A stretch of 43,640 nucleotides of DNA, from NCBI GenBank assembly GCA_012837765.1, contig DUQO01000061.1:1-43640 (forward strand). Reading direction: 5' to 3'. Numbering within the stretch: position 1 is the stretch's first letter; every line of letters starts with the position of its first letter. Positions 10,035 to 19,043 of the stretch are shown piece after piece. The notes beneath the pieces are model-generated. The model worked only from the letters and a program-made list of their open reading frames with translations. It was not told where the DNA came from and did no database searches. A program made the translations under genes and the position numbers. The stretch is from Mollicutes bacterium. Its GTDB lineage: Bacteria > Bacillota_I > Bacilli_A > RF39 > UBA660.

Positions 10035-11321
10035 TTTTGTCTTTGCTACCTCAAGTGTATCTTCATCTGTTTTAACAAAATTATATACTTTTGTATTCTC
10101 ATATACATCTTTAATAAATAAATCATAAAACTCATCACTTGATAATTCACTTGTTTTTGGATCTTTTCTAATTATTGGTTCAATATACATGGCATGAAAT
10201 TCATCAAAAGTAAGGCCGCTTTCATAAACAGCAGTTGCTACTTTTACACCTACATATCTAAAATGCCATGGTTCATATGAATATCCTGTAATATCTTCTT
10301 TACCTTTAGGATATCTTAAAATGTAACCGAATTTATAAGAATTATTGGCAAGCCACTTGCCTTCTTTTGTTTTAGCAAAAGACTCACTAACACTATTTAT
10401 ATCAACAGCTAGACCTGTTTGATGTTCACTATGCCCTTCCCTTGCAGAAACTTTATCACGCCAAGCATGGTATTCATTTTTTTTATTCTCAGAAAGATTC
10501 TTTCTTTTCGTTCCGCTACCAAAAAATGCATCTAACTTTGATTGCCTCCAATAAACATCTTCTTGATAATTATAACTTCTATAAGTTGAAACAGGATAAA
10601 TAGTTACTTTTTCTTTTGCAGCACTTTGAGTCATTAATTTAAATGCCCTACCTGCTTCCCCTCTTACAGTAAGATCTTTATTGACCTTTTCATTATATCC
10701 GTTTGGAACAAAATCTGCTGGTAATTTATTATATTTATTAGAAATAAGTAATTCACTATTCGGATTCTCAATCATCTTTATATTAGTATAAAAAGGCTTA
10801 TCAAGACCAATATTAACATATACTATTATTTGATCAAGTGGTAAATTAGGGTTTGCAATATGATAATCAATATATCGTTTAGTATATTCACTATTATAAC
10901 ATGGTAATGATTCACACAACTTTATGTTAACACCAACAAAAACATCTTGTACATTCATATTAGGATTCTGCATATAAAAACTAATATAATGTTCATGATT
11001 TGCTTTAATATAGAAAGGGTTATCAACTTCATCAAGTATTAAACCTGAAGCATTCATATATAACTCTTTTCTCTTCATTTCTTCCTTAGCTTCATTTAAC
11101 GCTCTTTTGTAATTAGCAAGTTCAATTAAATCACCGGTTGTTAAAGAATTAGATAAATCTAATTTATCAGTTGATAAGTCCTCGCTTTCAATTGAAATAC
11201 TATTGTCATTGAACTGCACACTTACATTACTTTCTTTTGCTTTAAACGTTGGACTCAAAGCAAAAACCATAGCTATATAAGCTGCTTTCTTTACTAATAC
11301 ATACTTATTTTTTTTATTCAT
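10032..11321 (-). CDS. VanY-family D-alanyl-D-alanine carboxypeptidase with N-terminal NPN repeats
   Basis: VanY motifs SxHQTGLAVDIN and EPWHFRYVG; signal-anchor N-terminus. ATG at 11321 with GGAGG SD; the track start at 11378 lacks support. Confidence 0.88.
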   Translation of the reverse strand: MNKKNKYVLVKKAAYIAMVFALSPTFKAKESNVSVQFNDNSISIESEDLSTDKLDLSNSLTTGDLIELANYKRALNEAKEEMKRKELYMNASGLILDEVDNPFYIKANHEHYISFYMQNPNMNVQDVFVGVNIKLCESLPCYNSEYTKRYIDYHIANPNLPLDQIIVYVNIGLDKPFYTNIKMIENPNSELLISNKYNKLPADFVPNGYNEKVNKDLTVRGEAGRAFKLMTQSAAKEKVTIYPVSTYRSYNYQEDVYWRQSKLDAFFGSGTKRKNLSENKKNEYHAWRDKVSAREGHSEHQTGLAVDINSVSESFAKTKEGKWLANNSYKFGYILRYPKGKEDITGYSYEPWHFRYVGVKVATAVYESGLTFDEFHAMYIEPIIRKDPKTSELSSDEFYDLFIKDVYENTKVYNFVKTDEDTLEVAKTK

Positions 11322-11528
11322 TAAAATCCTCCCTTTGTTTTTTATATGAATTAAATTATAAGCAAGTAGAATAAGCAAGTTGTATTAATATATATATATA
11401 TTACTAAGTTTATATTATTAGCATATTGCTATCTTAACATTAAAGCAAGGTTTTTACCCATTTTTAGTTTTTTTACACAATAGTTAACGTTTTTCAAGTC
11501 ATATATATTATATCAAAAAACATTAATT

Positions 11529-11557
11529 TTGACAATTTTTTCTAGTTGTGCTATAAT
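11529..11557 (+). promoter_or_regulatory. Perfect consensus sigma-A promoter with extended -10
   Basis: TTGACA (11529-11534), 17 nt, TATAAT (11552-11557), with TGC immediately before the -10. Confidence 0.85.
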
Positions 11558-11581
11558 TACATCTCGTGGGAGGGAAATTAA

Positions 11582-11788
11582 ATGAGCCTGAGACAGATTC
11601 ACGTCTTAGACAAGATAGTTAAAAAGCAACATAAGAAAGTAAAACGTGAGTTTAAAATATTAGAAATGAAGAAAACATTTAATAATAAATGCCTTATGGT
11701 AATTGAAGCGATTGTTGATACTTATCATGATATCGTTAATCGTTTCACATATGAAAACAAAAATTTAGCTTATGCTAAAAGAAAATAA
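11582..11788 (+). CDS. Small basic protein of unknown function (68 aa)
   Basis: GGAGGG SD, ATG at 11582, consensus promoter upstream and hairpin terminator downstream; Lys/Arg-rich, helical-looking. Confidence 0.75.
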   Translation: MSLRQIHVLDKIVKKQHKKVKREFKILEMKKTFNNKCLMVIEAIVDTYHDIVNRFTYENKNLAYAKRK

Positions 11789-11800
11789 TATTTCTAATAA

Positions 11801-11828
11801 AAAAGATGATTATTTGTAATCATCTTTT
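11801..11828. terminator. Bidirectional terminator
   Basis: AAAAGATGATTA-TTTG-TAATCATCTTTT perfect 12-bp stem. Confidence 0.8.
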
Positions 11829-13120
11829 TCTTTTTTAAATTCAATTGCTTTTTCAATTAAATCATCATAATTATTAGATATTTCATTATTTATTACTAAA
11901 TTCAATAATTGATTTAAAATATAACCTATTTCTTTGCCCTCTTTTATTCCTATTTTAATTAAATCTTTACCATTTATCTTAAGATCCTTAATTGAAAAGC
12001 AATTATCTCCTATAATTATCTTCTCTATCATTAGTCTAGCTTCCTCTATTTCATTAAGTCTATTTCTATAATTAGGATTTTGACCTAAATTATCTGCCTT
12101 TTTTAATTCAAGTAATATATATATTTCAGATTGTCCAAATTTGTGAATCAATTTTTTTAAACTTTTTTCACTAAGTGTAAGTGGATAATCATGAAATTTT
12201 ATTAATTTAAGAACCTTTTTAATAGTATTATTATCATACTTTAACCTTGTTAAAACTTTCTTTGCAATATCAACACTTATTTTATAATGACCATAAAAAT
12301 GACCTATACCATTTTCATCTTCTGTATAACTATGTGGCTTTCCACTATCATGAAATAAAGCTGCTAAACGTAATACTTTATCTTTTTCTACATTATCAAC
12401 TACAACTAGTGTGTGTTCTAAGCAATCATATATATGATATGGAGTATTCTGGTCAAATCCTTTTAATGGCTCTAATTCAGGGATAAATGATGTAAAAATG
12501 TCAAAATACTTTCTTAAATATAAAGAAGGTTTATCTAACAATAATATTTTAGTAAATTCATCATTTATACGTTCTTTTGACATGTCATTAATCAAATGAG
12601 CGTTAGCAAACATATAATTTATAGTTTTCTCATCTATCTTAAACTTTAACATGCCTGATAATCTAATGGCCCTTAATATTCTAATTGGATCTTCTATAAA
12701 ACGACTATCATCATTACCATTCAAACGAATTATTTTGTTCCTTATATCTTCTATTCCATTATTGTAATCGATAATTCCTGTTTCTTTAGAATAAGCAAGT
12801 GAATTAATAGTAAAATCCCTTAACAACAGATCACCTTTTAAGGTTTTTTCTTTATCTCGATAAGAAGTTATCTCGATATTCATATCACTAAAACAGAGCA
12901 ATAATGTATTATGCTTTAGTTCCTTATTAGTTACTTTTAAATTATTGAAAAGGCTTTGCATTTCTTCTATTGATGCATTTGTAGCTATATCAAAGTCAGT
13001 AGGTTCAATATTTAAAAAGGAATCCCTAATTGCTCCACCTACTACATAACCTTCATATCCTGCATTATTTAAGATCGATAATACTTTAACGATAGTATGT
13101 GGTAAATCTATTTTCTTCAT
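11810..13120 (-). CDS. cca: CCA tRNA nucleotidyltransferase / poly(A) polymerase family, with HD domain
   Basis: GGAIRDSFLNIEPTDFDIATNA class II nucleotidyltransferase signature; RDFTINSLAY; HD motif LFHDSGK. Confidence 0.92.
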   Translation of the reverse strand: MKKIDLPHTIVKVLSILNNAGYEGYVVGGAIRDSFLNIEPTDFDIATNASIEEMQSLFNNLKVTNKELKHNTLLLCFSDMNIEITSYRDKEKTLKGDLLLRDFTINSLAYSKETGIIDYNNGIEDIRNKIIRLNGNDDSRFIEDPIRILRAIRLSGMLKFKIDEKTINYMFANAHLINDMSKERINDEFTKILLLDKPSLYLRKYFDIFTSFIPELEPLKGFDQNTPYHIYDCLEHTLVVVDNVEKDKVLRLAALFHDSGKPHSYTEDENGIGHFYGHYKISVDIAKKVLTRLKYDNNTIKKVLKLIKFHDYPLTLSEKSLKKLIHKFGQSEIYILLELKKADNLGQNPNYRNRLNEIEEARLMIEKIIIGDNCFSIKDLKINGKDLIKIGIKEGKEIGYILNQLLNLVINNEISNNYDDLIEKAIEFKKEKDDYK

Positions 13121-13167
13121 AATATCACCTTATTCCATATTTAGTATAGCACGTTTTATTTAAAAAA

Positions 13168-13188
13168 AAGAATGATTTAATCATTCTT
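13168..13188 (-). terminator. tyrS terminator
   Basis: AAGAATGAT-TAA-ATCATTCTT followed by a T-tract on the minus strand. Confidence 0.7.
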
Positions 13189-14440
13189 ATATATGTTTTA
13201 TCAAGTAGTATTTCTTTTTTCCTCTTCTAATTACAGTAAATTTATTATCAATAGCTTGATCTTTTGAAATAATATATTCAGTTGATGATATTCTATCTCC
13301 ATTTATAGTAATAGCATTACTACTAACTAATTCTCTAGCTTCTCTTTTAGAAGAAGTAATACCAGTATTTACTAGTAAATCGATGATGTTAATATCATTA
13401 TCTATAGTACCTGTTAATACATCACTAAGTGAGTCTTCAATCTCTTTTGAAGTTAGTTCTTTAATATTACCCTTAAATAAGGTTTCTGTTATCCTAAGAG
13501 CATTATTATATTCTTCTTCACCATGAAGGAAAGTTACGATTTCCTTACCTAGTGCTTTTTGAGCAGCTCTTTCTTCTGGATTTGTTTTCGTTTTTTCAAC
13601 TAACGACTCGATTTCTTGTTTAGATAATAACGTTAACGTTTTTAAATATGTTTCAACATCACTATCACTTGTATTTAAAAAGTATTGATATATAGCATAT
13701 GGTGGTGTTTTATCTTTATCTAACCAAAGTGCTCCACTTTCACTTTTACCAAATTTAGTACCATCTGCTTTCATTAAAAGTGGTGAACTAAGACCTAATA
13801 CATCTTCGTTATCATCACTCATCTTTCTGATAAGTTCAAGTCCTGCTGTTATATTACCCCATTGATCTGATCCACCAAATTGAATTTTACAATTATATTC
13901 TTTATACAAATGTAGAAAATCAATTGCTTGAATAATCATATATGAAAATTCAGTATATGATATTCCTGTTTGAAGACGAGATGCTATTGTTTCTTTTGCA
14001 AGCATATAACTAACATTAAAATTCTTACCATAATCACGTAAAAATTCAATTACATTTATTTTAGATATCCAATCATAGTTATTAACCATAATTGCTTTAT
14101 TTTCATCAATAAAATCAATATAATTACTAAGTTGTTTCTTTAAAGCCTCTGCATTTTTTAAAGATTCTTCTAGAGTTAATAGTTTTCTTTCGCTAGTTTG
14201 TCTAGGATCTCCAATAAGACCAGTAGCACCACCTACTAACACAATAGCTCTATGACCATATTTTTGCAATAATAATATCCTAATCACTTGTACAAGATGC
14301 CCTATGGTAAGAGAATCACCAGTAGGATCAAAACCACAATAAAAAGTTGATTTCTCATCATTAAGTAATTTTTTTGCTGTTTCCTCATTACTAATATCCT
14401 TAATTAATCCACGCCATTTTAATTCTTCATATAAGTTCAT
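13187..14440 (-). CDS. tyrS: Tyrosyl-tRNA synthetase
   Basis: YCGFDPTGDSLTIGHLV, GGSDQWGNI, KFGKSESGALWLD, C-terminal S4-like domain. Confidence 0.97.
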   Translation of the reverse strand: MNLYEELKWRGLIKDISNEETAKKLLNDEKSTFYCGFDPTGDSLTIGHLVQVIRILLLQKYGHRAIVLVGGATGLIGDPRQTSERKLLTLEESLKNAEALKKQLSNYIDFIDENKAIMVNNYDWISKINVIEFLRDYGKNFNVSYMLAKETIASRLQTGISYTEFSYMIIQAIDFLHLYKEYNCKIQFGGSDQWGNITAGLELIRKMSDDNEDVLGLSSPLLMKADGTKFGKSESGALWLDKDKTPPYAIYQYFLNTSDSDVETYLKTLTLLSKQEIESLVEKTKTNPEERAAQKALGKEIVTFLHGEEEYNNALRITETLFKGNIKELTSKEIEDSLSDVLTGTIDNDINIIDLLVNTGITSSKREARELVSSNAITINGDRISSTEYIISKDQAIDNKFTVIRRGKKKYYLIKHI

Positions 14441-14469
14441 CTAAATTCCTCCTCTATAATAAATATTAA

Positions 14470-14680
14470 AAAAGTCCTTAAATATCAATATTTAAGGACG
14501 AATGATCGCGGTACCACCTTAATTTATAGTATAAACTATACACTCATCGAATATAACGCTTCTAGCGCTTTGACTCCCAATACGTAATTTGCTATAAATA
14601 TAAGCTTAATTTTCACCAACCATTAAGTCTCTTTCATTTCTTATAAATCAGCTACTGTATATTGTTCAATGTCAAATTAC
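14470..14680 (-). promoter_or_regulatory. T-box riboswitch (tyrosine specifier) controlling tyrS
   Basis: Minus strand has the T-box AAGGTGGTACCGCG (14520..14507), terminator GTCCTTAAATATTGATATTTAAGGAC (14474-14499) plus T-run, apical GGTGAAAA, and candidate UAC specifier at 14584-14586. Confidence 0.93.
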
Positions 14681-14686
14681 AATATT

Positions 14687-14715
14687 ATTATATTACACAA
14701 AAATTAAATAGTCAA
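14687..14715 (-). promoter_or_regulatory. Sigma-A promoter for the tyrS T-box transcript
   Basis: Minus strand TTGACT (14715-14710), 17 nt, TATAAT (14692-14687). Confidence 0.75.
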
Positions 14716-14780
14716 AACAAATTTATACTTTTCACAAAATATACATTAACACATATTTTATTATGAAAGGAGAATATTAT

Positions 14781-15014
14781 ATGTATAATAATTATTCAAG
14801 CTACCCTAATTATGAAATTTATAAAGGTTATCCAGATAGCAACATAAAGGTTCCTACTACATTTGATAACAATGATCGTATCATTGGTGGAGGTTTTATT
14901 GCACCATTTCTGTTAGGAGGCCTAACTGGTGCAGCTCTTTCACCATATTTCTATAGACCATTTTATTTTTATCCACCATTCTTTTTTCCACCATACAGAA
15001 GGTTTCTCTGGTAA
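14781..15014 (+). CDS. Small Tyr/Pro/Phe-rich protein with Gly-rich hydrophobic core; possible spore-surface protein
   Basis: MYNNYSSYPNYEIYKGYP...GGGFIAPFLLGGLTGAALSPYFYRPFYFYPPFFFPPYRRFLW; AAAGGAG SD; ATG at 14781; terminator downstream. Confidence 0.65.
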   Translation: MYNNYSSYPNYEIYKGYPDSNIKVPTTFDNNDRIIGGGFIAPFLLGGLTGAALSPYFYRPFYFYPPFFFPPYRRFLW

Positions 15015-15022
15015 CTGCAAAA

Positions 15023-15047
15023 AAATAGATTATTAAATAATCTATTT
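15023..15047. terminator. Bidirectional terminator
   Basis: AAATAGATTA-TTAAA-TAATCTATTT stem with flanking A/T tracts. Confidence 0.7.
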
Positions 15048-15446
15048 CTTTTTTTCTTCTAACTTTTTGATTACTTCATTAGATGTTTCTACTACCTTTT
15101 CAAGAACTTCCCTAGCAGCATCTTGTAATATTGGCGTACCTTTTTCTTTTGCTAATTCAAATAATTCTTCTGCTTTTTTCTTAACATCTTTAGCCTTTTC
15201 CTTAGCCACTTTCACTACTTTTTCTTTGTCTAAACTTTCAACTTCGGTTTTAATTGCATTAATTTTTTCATCAAACATTGCTTTTACTTCTTCCATATCA
15301 ACTTCTTCAACTTTAGCAACTAAATCATCAATTTTCTTTTTCAATGCTTTTCTTGTTTCACTACCCTTAGCTGGGGCAAATAATACACCTAATGCCGCTC
15401 CTACAGCAGCTCCAAAAAGAAACTTTCCACCTTTTCTTTTACTCAT
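15042..15446 (-). CDS. YtxH-domain protein
   Basis: GGKFLFGAAVGAALGVLFAPAKGSETRKALKKKI, YtxH (gas-vesicle-like) signature. Confidence 0.8.
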   Translation of the reverse strand: MSKRKGGKFLFGAAVGAALGVLFAPAKGSETRKALKKKIDDLVAKVEEVDMEEVKAMFDEKINAIKTEVESLDKEKVVKVAKEKAKDVKKKAEELFELAKEKGTPILQDAAREVLEKVVETSNEVIKKLEEKKK

Positions 15447-15726
15447 CAATTATATCCTCCTTTTCTTTCTTTTTAAATAATTTCATAAAGAAATTACTTA
15501 TAAACTCAACAACTCTATCAGTTACAAATGATAATCTATCAGTTGCAACATCAATTATTTCAAAGACACCATTTAATGATTTAACTTTATCATCAACATC
15601 ATTGATAATGCTATCGATTTTAGACATCATCTTAAGTAATCTTATGCCTAATATAATTAAAATAATCAATAATATAATGCCTAAAACATATAAAACTACA
15701 GGTAGTGAAATATATAGTTCATCCAT
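15439..15726 (-). CDS. YtxG/DUF948-like small membrane protein
   Basis: N-terminal TM, DUF948-like coiled segment (IDSIINDVDDKVKSLNGVFEIIDVATDRL); upstream of the YtxH gene, overlapping. Confidence 0.6.
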   Translation of the reverse strand: MDELYISLPVVLYVLGIILLIILIILGIRLLKMMSKIDSIINDVDDKVKSLNGVFEIIDVATDRLSFVTDRVVEFISNFFMKLFKKKEKEDIIDE

Positions 15727-16439
15727 TATTGTTCACCTTCCTCATTTTCTTCTTCCTTATACATACTATCCACTAGTGAATAAAAATCTTCATCATTTGT
15801 ATTTTCCAAAAGTTCATCGATTGTTTTCAACTTTTCATCAATTTTATCTATTGGTTCATCTAAAACTTTATCATTGTTGTTATCAAATAAGTCTATTGAT
15901 AAATTATTTAATGACGTATCTTCTTCTATTGTTTTATAATTTTCATTTTTCAAATCCACTCTACTTTGTTCATACACTTTTCCAAGTACATCATCGATAT
16001 CGACTTTTTTCTTTTCATCATATAGATTTAATAAATTATCTTCTCTTTTAGTAGAACCCGTTGGCTTGTCATCGTCACTTATTATCCCATAAACTGGAGA
16101 AATATTAGGTGAAGGTTTAAACTTTCTATTTTTAGGTCTTTCTATTATTTTAATTTGGTCATTTATATCATTTTTTATACTTTTTTTTGGAGTTTTTTCT
16201 TCCTTGAAATCCTCTTCATCAAAAATTATAGGGAAATTGAAAGTTGGATCTGATTTAAACAACTCTCTTTCACTTATAGCATCAAGCTTTTCATCATTAG
16301 GAACGATAACTTCCTTTTTATCAACTATATCTTCTTCTTTAGCTTTTATAGAATCTTCTGGGGAATTTACTAATTTAATTTCTTTTTCATCATCTTCTTC
16401 ATCATAAAAATAATTCTTTATCTTATCAATTAGCTTCAT
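15726..16439 (-). CDS. Highly acidic, probably disordered protein; candidate division-associated protein
   Basis: MKLIDKIKNYFYDEEDDEKE amphipathic-then-acidic N-terminus; FKPSPNISPVYGIISDDDKP linear motif; coupled to the YtxG-like gene. Confidence 0.6.
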   Translation of the reverse strand: MKLIDKIKNYFYDEEDDEKEIKLVNSPEDSIKAKEEDIVDKKEVIVPNDEKLDAISERELFKSDPTFNFPIIFDEEDFKEEKTPKKSIKNDINDQIKIIERPKNRKFKPSPNISPVYGIISDDDKPTGSTKREDNLLNLYDEKKKVDIDDVLGKVYEQSRVDLKNENYKTIEEDTSLNNLSIDLFDNNNDKVLDEPIDKIDEKLKTIDELLENTNDEDFYSLVDSMYKEEENEEGEQ

Positions 16440-16453
16440 AACGGCCTCCTCAT

Positions 16454-17146
16454 TTACTCTAACAAATTATTGATTGTCCCTTGATTTTCTTTATCTTCAC
16501 TAGGTATTATTTTGTCTTCATCAATTATTTCTTCGTATTGACCAAATTCTTTATCATAATCTAAAAAGTTTCCCTCTTTACGCTTTGGTTTAAATAATTC
16601 AAATGGTTTTTCTACAAATTCATTAGTACCTTCTTCAAAAAGAATTTTTATAACTCTATCATTAAATGTCAATGATCCAAGTATATAACTAGCATTAATA
16701 ACAGTTTCAGGAATGTCATTTTTTGGAACTAATGCTTCAATTTTACCATAATTATACATCATCTCAACAAAATATAAATTATTGTTTGTTTTTGTTATTT
16801 CAAGATATCCTTTATTTTTATTATAATTTAATTTCTTTGATAAATAAGCTTTATCATTCTCATCATATGTTAAATCCCTTTTAAATTGATAGCTTACAAC
16901 ATCTACATATAAATAATAAGTATTTCCTTTAGAATATATTTTTTCATTATAACTTGTGTTATCTATTACTCTAAGTCCTCTAGGTAGATAATATTTATAA
17001 CCATTAGATATCTGATTATATAAATTTAATTTTTTACCTAAAATCGTAGCAACCATTTTATCAATATCTTTAATATTTTGTTGTTCGATTGTACAACCTG
17101 TTAAAAATATTAAAGAAACGAGTAATAACACAAAATTTCTTTTCAT
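16454..17146 (-). CDS. Lipoprotein of unknown function
   Basis: Signal peptide with lipobox LIFLTGC; no recognised domain. Confidence 0.65.
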   Translation of the reverse strand: MKRNFVLLLVSLIFLTGCTIEQQNIKDIDKMVATILGKKLNLYNQISNGYKYYLPRGLRVIDNTSYNEKIYSKGNTYYLYVDVVSYQFKRDLTYDENDKAYLSKKLNYNKNKGYLEITKTNNNLYFVEMMYNYGKIEALVPKNDIPETVINASYILGSLTFNDRVIKILFEEGTNEFVEKPFELFKPKRKEGNFLDYDKEFGQYEEIIDEDKIIPSEDKENQGTINNLLE

Positions 17147-17230
17147 GTTTATACACCTACTCTTATTTAATTATAACATATTCTTATTAAGATATAAAAT
17201 GTTTTTTCTCAAGTTGTAAAGTATAAATGT

Positions 17231-17890
17231 CTAATAATTGTCTTTTATTAAAATTCCTAAAAATCTAGCTATATCCATTGTTTGAGAAAGGGATACAATA
17301 GATCCTCTCAATTCTCTACCTTCTAATTTTATGTTCTCTATGTTATTACTACTTAAATCTATATCTTTTAATGAAGCATTATGAAAATCAGTAAAATTTA
17401 AATTACAATTATCAAATAATATTTTATCAAATTTACTATCATTAAAATAACTGTTTTCAACTTCACAATTTGTAAAACCGACCAAATTTAAATCAGAAAA
17501 AGAATAATTAGCATATTTTATCATTGAATCTTCAAAAGATACATTCTTTTGAACACTATTAGTAAAATCGACCCCAAGTAATTTACTATTCTTAAAACTA
17601 ACCCGATGGATATTACTTTTAGATAAATTAGCATTTGATAAGTCGCATTTTTCAAAGATGCAATCGATAATCTCAACCTTCTCTAAAAAGGGGTCGTTAA
17701 AATCAACATTATAAAAATAACATCCATCAAATTTATACCTTTTTTCATCTTTTAAATCAAAGGTTATATCTACTATTTTTAAATCACATAAATAACCATC
17801 ATTTGTTAGTAACAAATCCGTTTCAAAAGCCTCATCAAGCACTCTCTTAATCTTTGGTTTTATTATATTTATTTCTTTTAAAGAAGACAT
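17231..17890 (-). CDS. Pentapeptide-repeat protein
   Basis: Repeats of the A(D/N)Lxx type (CDLSNANLSKSNIHRVSFKNSKLLGVDFTNS...). Confidence 0.8.
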   Translation of the reverse strand: MSSLKEINIIKPKIKRVLDEAFETDLLLTNDGYLCDLKIVDITFDLKDEKRYKFDGCYFYNVDFNDPFLEKVEIIDCIFEKCDLSNANLSKSNIHRVSFKNSKLLGVDFTNSVQKNVSFEDSMIKYANYSFSDLNLVGFTNCEVENSYFNDSKFDKILFDNCNLNFTDFHNASLKDIDLSSNNIENIKLEGRELRGSIVSLSQTMDIARFLGILIKDNY

Positions 17891-17899
17891 AAAATCACC

Positions 17900-18529
17900 C
17901 TACTTTTTAATCGCTTCTATTTTATGTATTGAATTATTATTGTTAAGAAACCTTTCTTCATATTCAGTCATAACATTATCTTCTGGCATACTATTTATAT
18001 CATATTTAATTACTTTTATATCATAATTATGGTTTTCAAATTGATCCATAGAATACTCATAAAGCTTAACATTATCTGTCTTTAAAACTATTCTTTTTTT
18101 ATCTTTAAATAATTTATCATATATATTTAAGAAAATATCACTTGTAAGTCTTCTTTTAGCATGTCTTTCTTTAGGCCAAGGATCAGAAAAATTTAAAAAT
18201 ATTGTATCTACTTCTTTACTAAAAATAGTTGGTAAAAGAAGAGCATCCACACATATAAGCTTAACATTAGGAAGTTCAACCTCATCCATTTTTTGAACTG
18301 CTCTTACTATAACACTACTATATTTTTCGATACCAACAAAATTGATATTTGGATGTTTTAAAGCCATTTCTTTAAGAAAGTTGCCCTTTCCCATCCCTAT
18401 TTCAATATATAGTGGATTATTATTACCAAACAGTTCATTCCACTTTCCTATATAATCACTTGGGTTATTTATGAAGTAAGATGATGATGCAATTATATCA
18501 TCTGCTTTTTTTACTTTTCTAAGTCTCAT
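17900..18529 (-). CDS. trmB: tRNA (guanine-N7)-methyltransferase
   Basis: MRLRKVKKAD..., IEIGMGKGNFL, FLNFSDPWPKERHAKRRL; TrmB signatures. Confidence 0.95.
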   Translation of the reverse strand: MRLRKVKKADDIIASSSYFINNPSDYIGKWNELFGNNNPLYIEIGMGKGNFLKEMALKHPNINFVGIEKYSSVIVRAVQKMDEVELPNVKLICVDALLLPTIFSKEVDTIFLNFSDPWPKERHAKRRLTSDIFLNIYDKLFKDKKRIVLKTDNVKLYEYSMDQFENHNYDIKVIKYDINSMPEDNVMTEYEERFLNNNNSIHKIEAIKK

Positions 18530-18618
18530 TCCTATCACCTATTTAATTATACTACAGCCTAAGCAAAAACGGAACAATAGCATATATTATTTTGAAAAGT
18601 ATTTAAGGAGGAAAATTA

Positions 18619-18984
18619 ATGAAAGAAGAGCGAAATAACATGTTTTTTCCAGGCACTGGAGGAATGCCCCCAATGGGACCAGGAATGGCACCAGGATTTG
18701 GACCAGGATTTGGACCAGGCATGGGACCGGGAATGGGACCAGGGATGGGAGGTCCTGGCTTTCAAGGAGGCGCAATACCTAATATAAGTCAATTAGAAAA
18801 CAGAGTTGCTAGTTTAGAAAGACAAGTGAGAAGATTAGATGCTAGAGTAAGTAGACTTGAAACACCAATGCCTATACCTGGAACCCCACAACCTTTTCAA
18901 GGTGGACCAGGAACATTCCAAACTTCTGAAGGTCAAGAACAACCATATACCTTCCCATATCAAACATCAATGCAAATTATGTAA
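18619..18984 (+). CDS. GPG(M/F)-repeat protein with a short coiled coil; possible spore coat/exosporium-type protein
   Basis: PMGPGMAPGFGPGFGPGMGPGMGPGMGGPGF followed by ISQLENRVASLERQVRRLDARVSRLE heptads; AAGGAGG SD. Confidence 0.75.
   Translation: MKEERNNMFFPGTGGMPPMGPGMAPGFGPGFGPGMGPGMGPGMGGPGFQGGAIPNISQLENRVASLERQVRRLDARVSRLETPMPIPGTPQPFQGGPGTFQTSEGQEQPYTFPYQTSMQIM
18673..18750 (+). repeat. In-frame degenerate tandem repeat encoding GPG(M/F)
   Basis: Repeated GGACCAGGATTT / GGACCGGGAATG 12-nt units. Confidence 0.8.
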
Positions 18985-18990
18985 CAAAAA

Positions 18991-19040
18991 AACAAGTATA
19001 AGAGTGTGTCGTTTTTATCAAACTAACTCTAATACTTGTT
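18991..19040. terminator. Long-stem bidirectional terminator
   Basis: AACAAGTATAAGAGT / ACTCTAATACTTGTT (one A-A mismatch) with about 20 nt loop and flanking A/T tracts. Confidence 0.75.
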
Positions 19041-19043
19041 TTT

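Noticed and set aside
12247-12486. Plus-strand ORF inside cca
   Set aside because: Antisense to a strongly supported gene; no SD or recognisable product.
15067-16051. Plus-strand ORFs 15067-15480 and 15392-16051
   Set aside because: Antisense to the YtxH, YtxG-like and acidic genes; Ser/Phe/Leu-rich mirror translations with no SD and no domain.
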